A stretch of DNA of 17,961 nt from an uncultured Helicobacter sp. (GCA_944325475.1 CALVAF010000020.1:1-17961), one strand, 5' to 3'; shown: positions 5,524 to 14,113, numbered from the stretch's first letter. Numbers and translations are program-made. Notes: generated by a model not told the origin, from the sequence alone.

Positions 5524-6642
5524 ATGTCTCAAATCGCTTATAATTTTTTAAATCAAAACACAACTTTGGTGCATATTTGTTGCAGTGTGGATAGTCATCA
5601 TTTCCTAATCCAGCTTCAAAAGCTCTATCCACAAAAAAATTTTTGCGGATTTTTTTATAATCCTAATATCCACCCTTATGAAGAATATCTTATGCGGCTT
5701 AAAGATGTCCAAAGAAGCTGTAAAATGCTAGGGATTCCGCTAATCGTTGGGGAATATGACTTAGATTCATGGCTTTGTGGAACAAAAGGCTTAGAAGAAG
5801 AACCAGAAAAAGGCGAGAGGTGTTCTTATTGTTTTGATTATCGACTAGAGAAAACCGCACAAATCGCCAAAGAAACACATTGTGTGGAATTCACCACAAC
5901 CCTCCTTGCAAGCCCAATGAAATCCCAAAATGAACTTTTTTCACAGGGTGAAGCAATGGCAAAAAAACATTCCCTAGGTTTTTTACCCATTGATGTGCGT
6001 GGGAATGGTGGGACGAAGATTCAAAATGAACTTGCTAAAGAAGCCAATCTGTATCGTCAAAACTACTGCGGTTGCCTCTTTGCTCTAACTAAACAAAGGG
6101 AAAAATCCCATAAGATTCCATTAGAACTTGTTTCTAGCCTCAATATCCCAAAAGATTCACGCAACCTCCCTCTTTTACGGCTTAAAAATTTTCAAACACG
6201 CGAATCTTTAGAAAACAATCAAAAGCCTTACCATATCATCAAAAGAAAAGTGCAAAAATACTGCCTTCTAAAAGGCATTTTAACCCAAGATTCTAAAACC
6301 ATTCCAAGTTTTATTTTTAATCACTCCATACTAAATAAACCCACAAAGGCAAAAATTGAATTTTGGAAAGAGGGAATTGGCTATGCTTCAAAAGAAGGAA
6401 TTTTACTTTTGGAGTTTAAAGCTTTTAAAAACTTTCTCAAACAAGAGAACTTTGAAACATTTCTTAAAAATGGCTTAGAAGAATCCTTACAACTTGCCTT
6501 GCGTTATCATCTCTATCCTCAAGGCTTCCTAACCTCTCCCATTGTAATTATCAAAGATAAGATTCTTGGGAATTTTACATTAGAAATACAATATGTAATG
6601 CAAGAAGAAATTTTAGAAGATTTTATCAAAATCAATCAATAA
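5524..6642 (+). CDS. queH: Epoxyqueuosine reductase QueH with C-terminal extension
   Basis: QueH performs the last step of queuosine synthesis in tRNA and replaces the cobalamin enzyme QueG in many bacteria. Family marks are all within residues 1-190: the CC pair at 19-20 (HICCSVDS), YNPNIHP at 45-51, CSYC at 100-103 (GERCSYCFDYRLEKTA), the stretch TTTLLASP at 124-131, and CGC at 182-184 (RQNYCGCLFAL). These cysteines are expected iron-sulfur and metal ligands. Stand-alone QueH proteins are usually about 180-220 residues; this one has about 180 further residues (191-372) without a recognised domain. The ATG has a good AAGGA site. It is the last gene of the operon beginning with the S4 protein, and its neighbour RlmN also modifies tRNA near position 37. 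Confidence 0.92.
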   Translation: MSQIAYNFLNQNTTLVHICCSVDSHHFLIQLQKLYPQKNFCGFFYNPNIHPYEEYLMRLKDVQRSCKMLGIPLIVGEYDLDSWLCGTKGLEEEPEKGERCSYCFDYRLEKTAQIAKETHCVEFTTTLLASPMKSQNELFSQGEAMAKKHSLGFLPIDVRGNGGTKIQNELAKEANLYRQNYCGCLFALTKQREKSHKIPLELVSSLNIPKDSRNLPLLRLKNFQTRESLENNQKPYHIIKRKVQKYCLLKGILTQDSKTIPSFIFNHSILNKPTKAKIEFWKEGIGYASKEGILLLEFKAFKNFLKQENFETFLKNGLEESLQLALRYHLYPQGFLTSPIVIIKDKILGNFTLEIQYVMQEEILEDFIKINQ

Positions 6643-6674
6643 TTCTATTTGATTTAATACTCAAAAAAAAAGGA

Positions 6675-7322
6675 TTAAATTACCTTTTGTTCTTTGTTTT
6701 GGAATAAACGAATAATGTTGGGAATGTGTTTATAAAAAATAATAGCTATAATCAAAACAATAGGTGTGTGAGTATGGATATGTGGCACATCTGGATGTAA
6801 AATAAAAGTCATTAGCCCACCAAATAAAACGCCAATCAAAGAAGCCAAAGAAGAAATTTTTAAGAATTTCCCAACCAAAAACCAAGCCACCAAACCTAAA
6901 ATCGCTTCAAATGGTAAAAATACGCCAACAACTCCAACTCCTGTTGCCACGCCTTTACCTCCTTCAAATTTCAAAAAAGGGCTAAAACAATGTCCAATTA
7001 CAGCCAAAAATGCCATCATCCACTGGGCTTCATAACTAATTCCCAAAAATCTTGCAATTAAAATAACTAAAATACCTTTGAAGGCATCACTTAAAATCGT
7101 TAGAATCGCCACTTTTTTTGCAATTTGCGGATTAGTTTCTTTTAATGCTCTTAAAACATTCGTCGCACCGATACTTCCACTTCCAATTTCTCGGATATTC
7201 ACTCCACCAAAAATCTTGCCATAAATAAGTCCAAATGGGATTCCACCTACTAAATAGGCAATCACATAAAAAATCCCATTCACACTTGTAAAAAAATCAA
7301 TAATTCCTGCTAATATCACCAT
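6675..7322 (-). CDS. plsY: Glycerol-3-phosphate acyltransferase PlsY
   Basis: An integral membrane enzyme that acylates glycerol-3-phosphate from acyl-phosphate, the first step of phospholipid synthesis. The 215-residue protein has several hydrophobic helices. The family motifs are GGIPFGLIYGK (27-37), the glycine-rich phosphate loop IGSGSIGATN (46-55) and GHCFSPFLKFEGGKGVAT (about 110-127). It follows gyrB by 9 bp with an AGAGGT ribosome site in the gyrB tail, so it is probably cotranscribed. It converges with queH across a 32-bp gap carrying an A9 run and no convincing terminator hairpin. Assignment is firm. Confidence 0.96.
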   Translation of the reverse strand: MVILAGIIDFFTSVNGIFYVIAYLVGGIPFGLIYGKIFGGVNIREIGSGSIGATNVLRALKETNPQIAKKVAILTILSDAFKGILVILIARFLGISYEAQWMMAFLAVIGHCFSPFLKFEGGKGVATGVGVVGVFLPFEAILGLVAWFLVGKFLKISSLASLIGVLFGGLMTFILHPDVPHIHTHTPIVLIIAIIFYKHIPNIIRLFQNKEQKVI

Positions 7323-7331
7323 TTTAAACCT

Positions 7332-9650
7332 CTAAACATCTAAATGTTTCACATCTTTTGCATGAGCTTGGATATACTCACGTCTTGGCTCAACCTCATC
7401 GCCCATAAAGAGTGAAAACACATCGCTTGCTTCCTCAATATCTTTGATTTCCACACGAATCAAGCGGCGGTTTTCTGGTGTCATTGTCGTTTCCCAAAGC
7501 TGCTCTGGATTCATCTCACCCAATCCTTTATATCTCTGAATATCTGCACCTTTTTTACTACTTTCTTCGATTTTTTCTAGCATTTCTACTGGATCATTAC
7601 CCTCTAAAAACTCCAAATCCCTCTCTTTTAACTTATTAAACACAAAATACGCTTCCTCAAAAAGCGGGTGGGTGAATAAATCCTCATCAATCTTAAGATC
7701 CACTAACCCAGAATCTGTTTGTACATAAAGATGAATCCTTTGTTCATCAAGCACTTCATTTAAAATATTAAATTCCAAATTTTGAATCTTTTTCTTAATC
7801 TCTGCATACAAATCCTGATTTGACATTCCGATTAAATCGGGATTTTCAATCAAATAACGCACAATCTCAATAAGCGGGAATCGCTTTTCTAACTCATTTA
7901 AAGTGGAACGATAATGCGCTACAATTTTGAAAAATTCCATTAAATCCTTTGTCCCAATCCCCTGAAATTCAAAGTTTTCAATCCCATTTTCGATGAGGTA
8001 TTCACTCAATGCCTTTTCATCTTTAAGATAGATTTCCTTTTTACCTTTTTTAAAGCGATAAAGTGGTGGCTGTGCGATATAAAGATAACCTGATTCAATC
8101 ACACCTCGCAAATAACGAAAGAAAAAAGTCATTAAAAGTGTTTGAATATGGCTACCATCGACATCGGCATCCGTCATAATAATGATTTTGTTATAGCGGA
8201 TTTTAGAAATATCAAAATCTTCACCAATTCCACAACCAAGGGCAGTAATGAGATTTTTAATTTCCTCACTTTTTAAAATCTTATCCAAGCGACTTTTTTC
8301 AACATTTAAAATCTTCCCTCGTAAAGGTAAAATCGCCTGATAAACCCTATCACGCCCTTGTTTTGCACTACCTCCAGCAGAATCACCCTCCACAAGATAA
8401 ATCTCTGAAATGCTAGGGTCTTTGCTCTGACAATCTGCAAGCTTACCGGGCAAGGTCCCCACACTAAAAGTTTCTTTTTTACGTGTGAGTTCCCGTGCTT
8501 TTTTTGCCGCTTCCCTACCCCTTGCAGCAAGTAAAGCTTTTTGCATAATCGCCTTAGCTTCATTAGGGTTTTCTTCAAAGAATTTGGCAAGTTTTTCATA
8601 GGTGAGCTTTTGGACGATTGGTCGCACAAAAGCGCTCCCTAATTTGCCTTTTGTTTGTCCTTCAAACTGCGGATCTATAACTTTAATAGAGACAATAGCC
8701 ACTAAGCCTTCTCTAATGTCTTCACCAGTAATTTTAGAATCTTTTTCCCTCGCACTTGCATTGGCTTCAATATAATTTGTAATCGCACGAGTTAGCCCCA
8801 TTCTAAAGCCTGATTCATGTGTCCCACCATCAATAGTGCGGATATTATTAACAAAGCTTAAAACTTTCTCATCAAAGCTTTCATTATACGCTAGGGCAAT
8901 TTGGATTTCCACATTATTTTCAGTCCCTTCAAAACTAATAATACTCGAAATAAAAGGCTTTTTATTTAAATCCTTAACAAATTGATTTAGCCCCCCTTCA
9001 AAATGATAAATCTCATCAAATCCATCGCGTTCATCTTTAAAATGAATCGTAACTTGTTTATTAAGGTAGGCAAGCTCTCTAAAACGCCTTAATAAAATTT
9101 CTTGTTGAAACTCTGTTATGTCAAAAATACTTTCATCAGGAATAAATTCAATTATGGTTCCATTGTCTTTGCATTCGCCAATGATAGTTAGTTCGTCTTG
9201 AGGAATGCCTTGTGTAAAATTTTGGCGATAGACTTGTCCATTTTTATGAATTGTCATTTGGAGGGTTTTTGAGAGGGCATTGACAACAGAAATACCAACC
9301 CCATGCAAACCTCCTGAAACTTTATAAGAATCTTGGTCAAACTTCCCTCCTGCATGGAGCACGGTTAAAACAACTGTAGCTGCAGGAATGTTTTCTGTAG
9401 GGTGAATATCTACAGGAATTCCACGTCCATTATCTTGGATAATCACACTACCCTTTTTAGTTAGAGTAATAGAAATTTTATCACAATACCCAGCCATTGC
9501 CTCATCAATGGAATTATCCACAACTTCATAAACAAGGTGGTGTAAGCCATTTGTATTCGTATCACCAATATACATTCCCGGGCGTTTTCTAACAGCTTCT
9601 AAACCTTTTAAAACTTTAATACTGCTACTTGAATATTGTTTGTTTTCCAT
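7332..9650 (-). CDS. gyrB: DNA gyrase subunit B
   Basis: ATPase subunit of DNA gyrase. The 772 residues show the GHKL ATP site (EVVDNSIDEA at 42-51, DNGRGIP at 73-79, GGLHGVG at 113-119), then the TOPRIM domain with EGDSAGGSAKQGRDR at 421-435, PLRGKILNVE at 442-451 and DADVDGSHI at 494-502, and a C-terminal RYKGLGEMNPEQLWETT block that contacts GyrA. No large insert is present; length is usual for epsilonproteobacteria. The ATG has an AAGGA site 5 bases away. It is 24 bp from dnaN, so the two are likely transcribed together. The plus strand here is C-rich, so the coding strand is G-rich, as for a leading-strand gene, in contrast to dnaN and dnaA. Confidence 0.98.
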   Translation of the reverse strand: MENKQYSSSSIKVLKGLEAVRKRPGMYIGDTNTNGLHHLVYEVVDNSIDEAMAGYCDKISITLTKKGSVIIQDNGRGIPVDIHPTENIPAATVVLTVLHAGGKFDQDSYKVSGGLHGVGISVVNALSKTLQMTIHKNGQVYRQNFTQGIPQDELTIIGECKDNGTIIEFIPDESIFDITEFQQEILLRRFRELAYLNKQVTIHFKDERDGFDEIYHFEGGLNQFVKDLNKKPFISSIISFEGTENNVEIQIALAYNESFDEKVLSFVNNIRTIDGGTHESGFRMGLTRAITNYIEANASAREKDSKITGEDIREGLVAIVSIKVIDPQFEGQTKGKLGSAFVRPIVQKLTYEKLAKFFEENPNEAKAIMQKALLAARGREAAKKARELTRKKETFSVGTLPGKLADCQSKDPSISEIYLVEGDSAGGSAKQGRDRVYQAILPLRGKILNVEKSRLDKILKSEEIKNLITALGCGIGEDFDISKIRYNKIIIMTDADVDGSHIQTLLMTFFFRYLRGVIESGYLYIAQPPLYRFKKGKKEIYLKDEKALSEYLIENGIENFEFQGIGTKDLMEFFKIVAHYRSTLNELEKRFPLIEIVRYLIENPDLIGMSNQDLYAEIKKKIQNLEFNILNEVLDEQRIHLYVQTDSGLVDLKIDEDLFTHPLFEEAYFVFNKLKERDLEFLEGNDPVEMLEKIEESSKKGADIQRYKGLGEMNPEQLWETTMTPENRRLIRVEIKDIEEASDVFSLFMGDEVEPRREYIQAHAKDVKHLDV

Positions 9651-9674
9651 TCTTTTCCTTAAGATATTTAAAAA

Positions 9675-10742
9675 TTATAGAATAATGGGCATAATCACTG
9701 TTAAAAAGTTCCCACTTTTAAGAATAAAAGGTGCATTTTTACCATTTAATCCCCAAGTAAAATCCGTTGTTTCGATTTGAGTTAAGAAATCCAAAACATG
9801 GCGAGAATTGATTCCAATTTCAATTTCTTCTGTGATAGGTAAATCTATTTCAATTTGAGTTTGGGCTTCGGAATTATCTTGACTGAGTGATTCAAAGAGA
9901 ATTTCATTGGCTTTGAAAGTTAATTTAATGTCATTGGTTACAGAATTTATAACTTTAATTCCTTCTATAATTTTTGCTTTTGAGATGGTGAGCTCTGTTT
10001 GGATTTCTTTAGGAAGAATCTTCTCATAATCTGGAAATTTTCCATTAATAAGATGAGAAAAGAAAGTGTAATTTTGGGATTTGATGATGATATTTTTTTC
10101 ACTATAGAAAAGTTTGATATTATCAAAAAACAGACGTTGGATTTCTGTAATGGCTTTTTTAGGGAAAATTAGGGCAAGATTATTTCCTGATGGGTTTTCA
10201 AACTTTACCATTGCAAGACGTTTGGTGTCTGTTGCGACGAAATTATAAGAATATTCTTTGATATCTACTAAAGCTCCATTAAGTTCACGTTTTTGATTAT
10301 TAATATCAATAACGGGGAAGATTTTTTTCATAGAATTAATGAGTTCTAGAGAATTAATTTCTAATTTTGGGAGATTTTCGTATTCTGGGAAGCTTGGGAA
10401 TTCTTGAGCATTAAACATAGGAAGTTTGAAAGAGCTTTTGTTTTGTTTAATATGAAGGTTTTCATTATTAGTGTAAAGATTAACTTCGCCTTCTTTTAGC
10501 CTTTTTATGATGTCTAAGGCTTGTTTTCCATTAACGGTTGCAATTCCTTGTTCGTTAATGGTTAAAGAATCTGTAGTTGAACATAATCCCATTTCAAAAT
10601 CAGTTGCTTTACAGATGAGTTGATTATCTTTAGTTTCTAAGTAAATATGAGAAGTGATTTGACTAGAATCTTTTTTGTCTAAGAAAGGTTGTAGGGCAGT
10701 AAAAATGTTATCTAAAACACTATTTGGAATGACAATGTTCAT
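9675..10742 (-). CDS. dnaN: DNA polymerase III sliding clamp (beta subunit)
   Basis: A 355-residue beta clamp, near the normal length of about 366. It starts MNIVIPNSVLDNIF and shows the three repeated clamp domains. Typical pieces are FEMGLCSTTDSLTI (domain 1), FVATDTKRLAMVKF (domain 2, equivalent to the conserved ATDxxRL) and GKFPDYEKILPK. The C-terminal NFLTVIMPIIL matches the conserved end that lines the partner-binding pocket. A strong AAAGGAGA ribosome site precedes the ATG. The gene lies 163 bp after dnaA, with candidate DnaA boxes in the gap. Base composition is unusual for its direction: the plus strand is G-rich, so dnaN looks like a lagging-strand gene. Confidence 0.97.
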   Translation of the reverse strand: MNIVIPNSVLDNIFTALQPFLDKKDSSQITSHIYLETKDNQLICKATDFEMGLCSTTDSLTINEQGIATVNGKQALDIIKRLKEGEVNLYTNNENLHIKQNKSSFKLPMFNAQEFPSFPEYENLPKLEINSLELINSMKKIFPVIDINNQKRELNGALVDIKEYSYNFVATDTKRLAMVKFENPSGNNLALIFPKKAITEIQRLFFDNIKLFYSEKNIIIKSQNYTFFSHLINGKFPDYEKILPKEIQTELTISKAKIIEGIKVINSVTNDIKLTFKANEILFESLSQDNSEAQTQIEIDLPITEEIEIGINSRHVLDFLTQIETTDFTWGLNGKNAPFILKSGNFLTVIMPIIL

Positions 10743-10905
10743 AGAATCTCCTTTTATAATTAAAATTTAGAAGTATTAGTAGGGGACTTGAAAAGTTGAA
10801 TAGCTACTAGAAATTCCTAAATTTTGGTTATTATTGATGTGAATATTTTGGGATTGGTTTTTCACATGATTTCACTATTTTATCAGAATTTTGTTTTAAA
10901 ATAGA
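10743..10905. other. dnaA-dnaN intergenic region, candidate second half of a bipartite oriC
   Basis: Contains TGTGAATAT at 10838-10846 (minus-strand ATATTCACA), TTTTTCACA at 10858-10866, and a weaker GATTTCACT just after. These are one or more bases away from the TTATTCACA-type DnaA box. The adjoining 10870-10915 is highly A/T-rich and could serve as an unwinding element. In H. pylori a second origin element downstream of dnaA is established; here this is inference. The dnaN promoter should also lie in this gap. Confidence 0.45.
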
Positions 10906-12198
10906 TTATTTGATTTTGTTTTTTAGTTCTTCGATGAGGGTTTTGAAATTTGTGTTTTTGTTGATTTCTTCTTGGATACTTTTCATAGCTTTACTCACGG
11001 TGCTGTGGTCTTTCATATCAAAATAATCTGCTAAGAAAAGCATGGAATTTGGTGTGAGTGTGCGTGCTAAGTAAATCACGATTTTTCGAGCTGTTACAAT
11101 GTTTTTAGAGCGGCTTTTACTGCGTATTTCTGAAGGCTTAATATTGTAGTATTTAGCAATATTTTCGATGATTTTGTCCATATTGATATTTTCTTTTGAT
11201 TCTTTGATATATTCTTTGAGGATATCCCGTACAAAGTCAATTGTCACTTCTTGGATATTTGTAACATTAATTGAAAAATTAAGTTTGACTAAAACCCCTT
11301 CAATTTCGCGGATATTGTCGTTAATATTTGCAGCAATAAAGTCGATGATTTTTGGGCTTAGGTGGATTCCATCTAATTCACATTTAGCATTGATAATATT
11401 GATTTTGGTTTCTAATTCTGGGGGTTGAATGTCTGCTAAAAGTCCTGAAGTGAAACGTGTCTTTAGTCTTTCTTCTAATCCATTCATATCTTTTGGTGGT
11501 CTATCAGAGGTGAGGACAATTTGTTTATTATTTTCTTTAAGCTCATTAAAGGTGTGAAAAAATTCTTCTTGAATCTGATTCTTGCCGCTTAAAAATTGAA
11601 TGTCATCAATAAGCAAGTAGTCACAAGCACGGTATTTTTCGCGAAATCTATCCATAGTATTGTTGCGGATATGGAGTAAGTAATCATTTAAAAATTGTTC
11701 GCTTGTTGTGTAAATGACAGATTTTCCGACATTTGCATTGGCATTTCCAATGGCATTTAGTAAATGTGTTTTGCCAAGTCCGGTGTTCCCATAAATTACT
11801 AGAGGATTATAAATTGTGCTTTGATTCTGTGCCACGGCTTTTGCGACATTAAAAGCAAAGCTATTAGAATTCCCAACAACAAAAGAGTTGAAAGTTAAAG
11901 AAGGATTTAGGTTAGTAGCATTTTGGATTTTTTTGATGTTATTTTTGTTTTCTTTTTTTTTATTGGGATTAAAAACTTCGATAATTACTTCAGATTTATA
12001 GCCGTTTTGATTTTCAAAAAGTTGGGCGATTTTGCTTGCATATTTGGTTTTAATCCAGCTTGCAATGATATTATTTGGGGCATTAAAGATGATTCTATCA
12101 TCGCGGGAATATTTTTCATTAAAACTAAGTTGGTTGATGTAGTTGTCAAATTCAAAGGGTGTGATTTCTTTTTTGAGCTGTAACAAAATAGGATGCAA
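10906..12198 (-). CDS. dnaA: Chromosomal replication initiator DnaA
   Basis: Initiator ATPase that binds DnaA boxes and opens oriC. The 430 residues show an N-terminal domain I, a short Lys/Asn-rich linker (about 78-100), the AAA+ domain with Walker A GNTGLGKTH at 137-145, Walker B LLIDDIQFLSGK at 195-206, sensor I VLTSDRPP at 228-235, and domain IV with the recognition helix motif MKDHSTVSKAM at 395-405. The start is TTG at 12198-12196: a stop lies six codons upstream, no nearer ATG fits the conserved N-terminus, and GAGG sits 8 bases before it. A TTG start may limit expression. A likely -10 box, TATAAT at 12259-12254, overlaps a DnaA box, suggesting autoregulation. Confidence 0.97.
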   Translation of the reverse strand: MHPILLQLKKEITPFEFDNYINQLSFNEKYSRDDRIIFNAPNNIIASWIKTKYASKIAQLFENQNGYKSEVIIEVFNPNKKKENKNNIKKIQNATNLNPSLTFNSFVVGNSNSFAFNVAKAVAQNQSTIYNPLVIYGNTGLGKTHLLNAIGNANANVGKSVIYTTSEQFLNDYLLHIRNNTMDRFREKYRACDYLLIDDIQFLSGKNQIQEEFFHTFNELKENNKQIVLTSDRPPKDMNGLEERLKTRFTSGLLADIQPPELETKINIINAKCELDGIHLSPKIIDFIAANINDNIREIEGVLVKLNFSINVTNIQEVTIDFVRDILKEYIKESKENINMDKIIENIAKYYNIKPSEIRSKSRSKNIVTARKIVIYLARTLTPNSMLFLADYFDMKDHSTVSKAMKSIQEEINKNTNFKTLIEELKNKIK

Positions 12199-12225
12199 GG
12201 TAACCTCGATTCTTTAATTTTTGAG

Positions 12226-12257
12226 TTATTCACACTATGTGAATTTAGTGTGAATTA
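12226..12257. promoter_or_regulatory. DnaA-box cluster upstream of dnaA (candidate oriC1 and dnaA operator)
   Basis: Three 9-mers lie within 32 bp: TTATTCACA (12226-12234), TGTGAATTT (12238-12246, minus AAATTCACA) and TGTGAATTA (12249-12257, minus TAATTCACA). ATTCACA and TGTGAAT form a 7-bp inverted repeat with a 3-bp spacer, and ATTCACACTA (12228-12237) with TAGTGTGAAT (12246-12255) forms a 10-bp inverted repeat. The first box matches a DnaA box differing at one base from E. coli TTATCCACA. The flanking 12257-12330 is A/T-rich. Confidence 0.7.
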
Positions 12258-12259
12258 TA
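12254..12259 (-). promoter_or_regulatory. Likely -10 box of the dnaA promoter
   Basis: A perfect TATAAT on the minus strand, 56 bases upstream of the dnaA start codon. It shares four bases with the third DnaA box, so bound DnaA would be expected to block it. No clear -35 box. Confidence 0.5.
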
Positions 12260-12298
12260 ATTTTTGGGAATTTTATCTAAGAATCACTAAAAATTTTA

Positions 12299-12304
12299 TA
12301 TGAT
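12299..12304 (+). promoter_or_regulatory. Possible -10 box for the ruvC operon
   Basis: TATGAT, 35 bases upstream of the ruvC GTG, in A/T-rich DNA; no recognisable -35 element. Confidence 0.35.
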
Positions 12305-12339
12305 TCTATTTTCCTTAGCTAATTTAGAGAAAGAAAATA

Positions 12340-12816
12340 GTGAATATTTTAGGGATTGACCCGGGAAGTCGGAATTGTGGATATGCAATTATCCAGATGC
12401 AAAAAAACTCGCTTGTATTACTTGAAGCGGGGTTAATAAAGATTAAAGAAAGAATCTTACAGCATCAGATTTTGGAATTTGTGGAAGGGATTGATTTAGT
12501 TTTGAAAAATCACCAAATTGATTCTGTGGCAATTGAAGATATTTTTTATGCTTATAATCCTAAAACAGTGATTAAATTAGCCCAATTTCGAGGGGCTTTG
12601 AGCTTGAAAATTTTGCAAGAATTAGGGAATTTTACAGAATACACACCCTTGCAAATTAAAAAAGCTCTCACAGGAAATGGAAAAGCACATAAAGAGCAAG
12701 TGGCATTTATGGTTAAGCGGCTTTTGGGTATCAAAGGTGAGATTAAGCCTTTGGATATTACCGATGCTATTGCTATTGCCATTACCCACGCCCAGCGGCT
12801 TAAATTACAAAAATAA
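12340..12816 (+). CDS. ruvC: Holliday junction resolvase RuvC
   Basis: RuvC cuts Holliday junctions in homologous recombination together with RuvAB. All four acidic catalytic residues are visible: Asp7 (GIDPGS), Glu66 (IEDIFY), Asp139 and Asp142 (LDITDAIAIAI). The 158-residue length matches the family. The start is GTG at 12340; a TAG lies five codons upstream in frame, so no longer form is possible. The ribosome site is weak. It diverges from dnaA across 141 bp containing the DnaA boxes, and it is followed after 8 bp by thyX, so it heads a ruvC-thyX-dsbA-like operon. Confidence 0.96.
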   Translation: MNILGIDPGSRNCGYAIIQMQKNSLVLLEAGLIKIKERILQHQILEFVEGIDLVLKNHQIDSVAIEDIFYAYNPKTVIKLAQFRGALSLKILQELGNFTEYTPLQIKKALTGNGKAHKEQVAFMVKRLLGIKGEIKPLDITDAIAIAITHAQRLKLQK

Positions 12817-12824
12817 GGATAAAA

Positions 12825-13451
12825 ATGGAAATTGCTTTGTTAAATTATACAGATTTAAAGGTTTGCTCCCACGCTATTAGGACTTGTTGGCAGAGTTTTG
12901 AAAAGAGTGATAATGGTGGGGAGAAGGACAAAGAACTTATTGATAGAGTGGGGAATAAATATAAGCATGCTTCGACTTTAGAACATCTTAGTTATACTTT
13001 TTATATTAAAGGAATCTCGCGGGCATGTTTGCAGGAATTAGCAAGGCATCGCGTGGCATCTTTGAGTGTCAAAAGTAGCCGCTATACTTTAAAAGAGTTA
13101 AAAAGCGAGGAGGGTTTTTTGCCATTTAATGAAGCAAATTTGAATCGGGCAGAGAAATTTTTGGTAATGACTGAAAATAGCAAGGTTAATGAAGCTTCAC
13201 TTAGGGCATTAGAAAATCTTCGGCTTTTATTGCAGGAAAATATCAGTAACGATTTTGCAAAATTTGCTATGCCAGAGTCGTATAAAACCGAGCTTACTTG
13301 GAGTATTAATGCAAGAAGTTTGCAGAATTTCTTGCATTTAAGGAGTTCTAGAAGCGCACTTTGGGAAATTCGCAATCTTGCTTATGCGATTTTTGAAGCA
13401 ATCCCTAAAGAGCAGCAATTTATTTTTGAGGATTTAATTTTTAAAGAATAA
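12825..13451 (+). CDS. thyX: Flavin-dependent thymidylate synthase ThyX
   Basis: Makes dTMP from dUMP using FAD and methylenetetrahydrofolate. The signature RHRVASLSVKSSRY at 74-87 matches the ThyX motif (RHRxxSxxxxSxRY type). Other typical pieces are KHASTLEHLSYTF (47-59) and the C-terminal WSINARSLQNFLHLRSS that closes the active site. At 208 residues it has usual length for an epsilonproteobacterial ThyX. The ATG has a TAAGGA site. The family is the only thymidylate synthase in most Helicobacter, so the gene is likely essential. It sits in the operon between ruvC and the DsbA-like gene. Confidence 0.96.
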   Translation: MEIALLNYTDLKVCSHAIRTCWQSFEKSDNGGEKDKELIDRVGNKYKHASTLEHLSYTFYIKGISRACLQELARHRVASLSVKSSRYTLKELKSEEGFLPFNEANLNRAEKFLVMTENSKVNEASLRALENLRLLLQENISNDFAKFAMPESYKTELTWSINARSLQNFLHLRSSRSALWEIRNLAYAIFEAIPKEQQFIFEDLIFKE

Positions 13452-13460
13452 GGAGATTTT

Positions 13461-14105
13461 ATGAAGTTTTTAAAGGTTTGGTTTATTGGAATTTGTTTGT
13501 TTGCCTTGCAGGCTATGGCAAGTGATTTAAAAGAAGGTGTGGATTATATAGTTTTAGATAAACCTATCCCAAATATGCAAAACAAAGTGCTTGAAATTTT
13601 TAACATTGGCTGCCCGCATTGTGCGCATTTTAATGAGGATTTTATCCCAAGCCTTTTGGAATTTTTACCTAAAAATGTAGAATTTCTTGCTTACCATATT
13701 GCTGCACCCATTCCCGTACATGAGGAGATTTCAAAGATTTTAGTTGTGGCATTAGCCAAAGATAAAGCAGCAGGGCTAGATACCAAGTCCCCAAATACTT
13801 TATATAAAAAAGTCTTGAATTATTATTTTAACGTCATTCACAAAGAAAGAAAAAAATGGAATAATCTGCAGGAGCTCACTAAAGAGGGTTTAGAGATTAT
13901 GGGAATCACAGAAGTAGAATATCAAGAAATTTTAAAAAGTAAAGATTCTCAAGAAACCTTGAAAGAGTGGCAGAATCTGATAAAATACACGGAGATTCAA
14001 GGGGTGCCAAGCTTCATTATCAATGGCAAATATTTGATTTTAATTGGTGGTATTCAAGGCGTCGAAGATTTTATTTATAAAGTTGATTCTTTACTTGCAA
14101 AATAA
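13461..14105 (+). CDS. DsbA-like periplasmic thiol:disulfide oxidoreductase
   Basis: The 214-residue protein begins with a signal peptide (Lys-2 and Lys-5, hydrophobic core WFIGICLFALQAMA, likely cleavage near Ala20-Ser21). The thioredoxin-type active site is CPHC at 51-54 (FNIGCPHCAHF), the DsbA variant, and the cis-proline loop is GVPSF with Pro183. An insert of helices between these points fits the DsbA fold. It probably puts disulfides into secreted proteins. It follows thyX by 9 bp with a strong AAGGAG site. DsbA, DsbL and DsbG-like proteins are not easily separated by eye, so no symbol is assigned. Confidence 0.88.
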   Translation: MKFLKVWFIGICLFALQAMASDLKEGVDYIVLDKPIPNMQNKVLEIFNIGCPHCAHFNEDFIPSLLEFLPKNVEFLAYHIAAPIPVHEEISKILVVALAKDKAAGLDTKSPNTLYKKVLNYYFNVIHKERKKWNNLQELTKEGLEIMGITEVEYQEILKSKDSQETLKEWQNLIKYTEIQGVPSFIINGKYLILIGGIQGVEDFIYKVDSLLAK

Positions 14106-14113
14106 CAGAATCA

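Noticed and set aside
6643..6674. Bidirectional terminator between queH and plsY
   Set aside because: Only a 6-bp A/T pairing (TTTAAT with ATTAAA) and an A9 run; too weak to call a hairpin terminator.
8306..8629. 107-residue minus-strand open frame within gyrB
   Set aside because: Out-of-frame shadow of gyrB, whose TOPRIM motifs are intact in the other frame.
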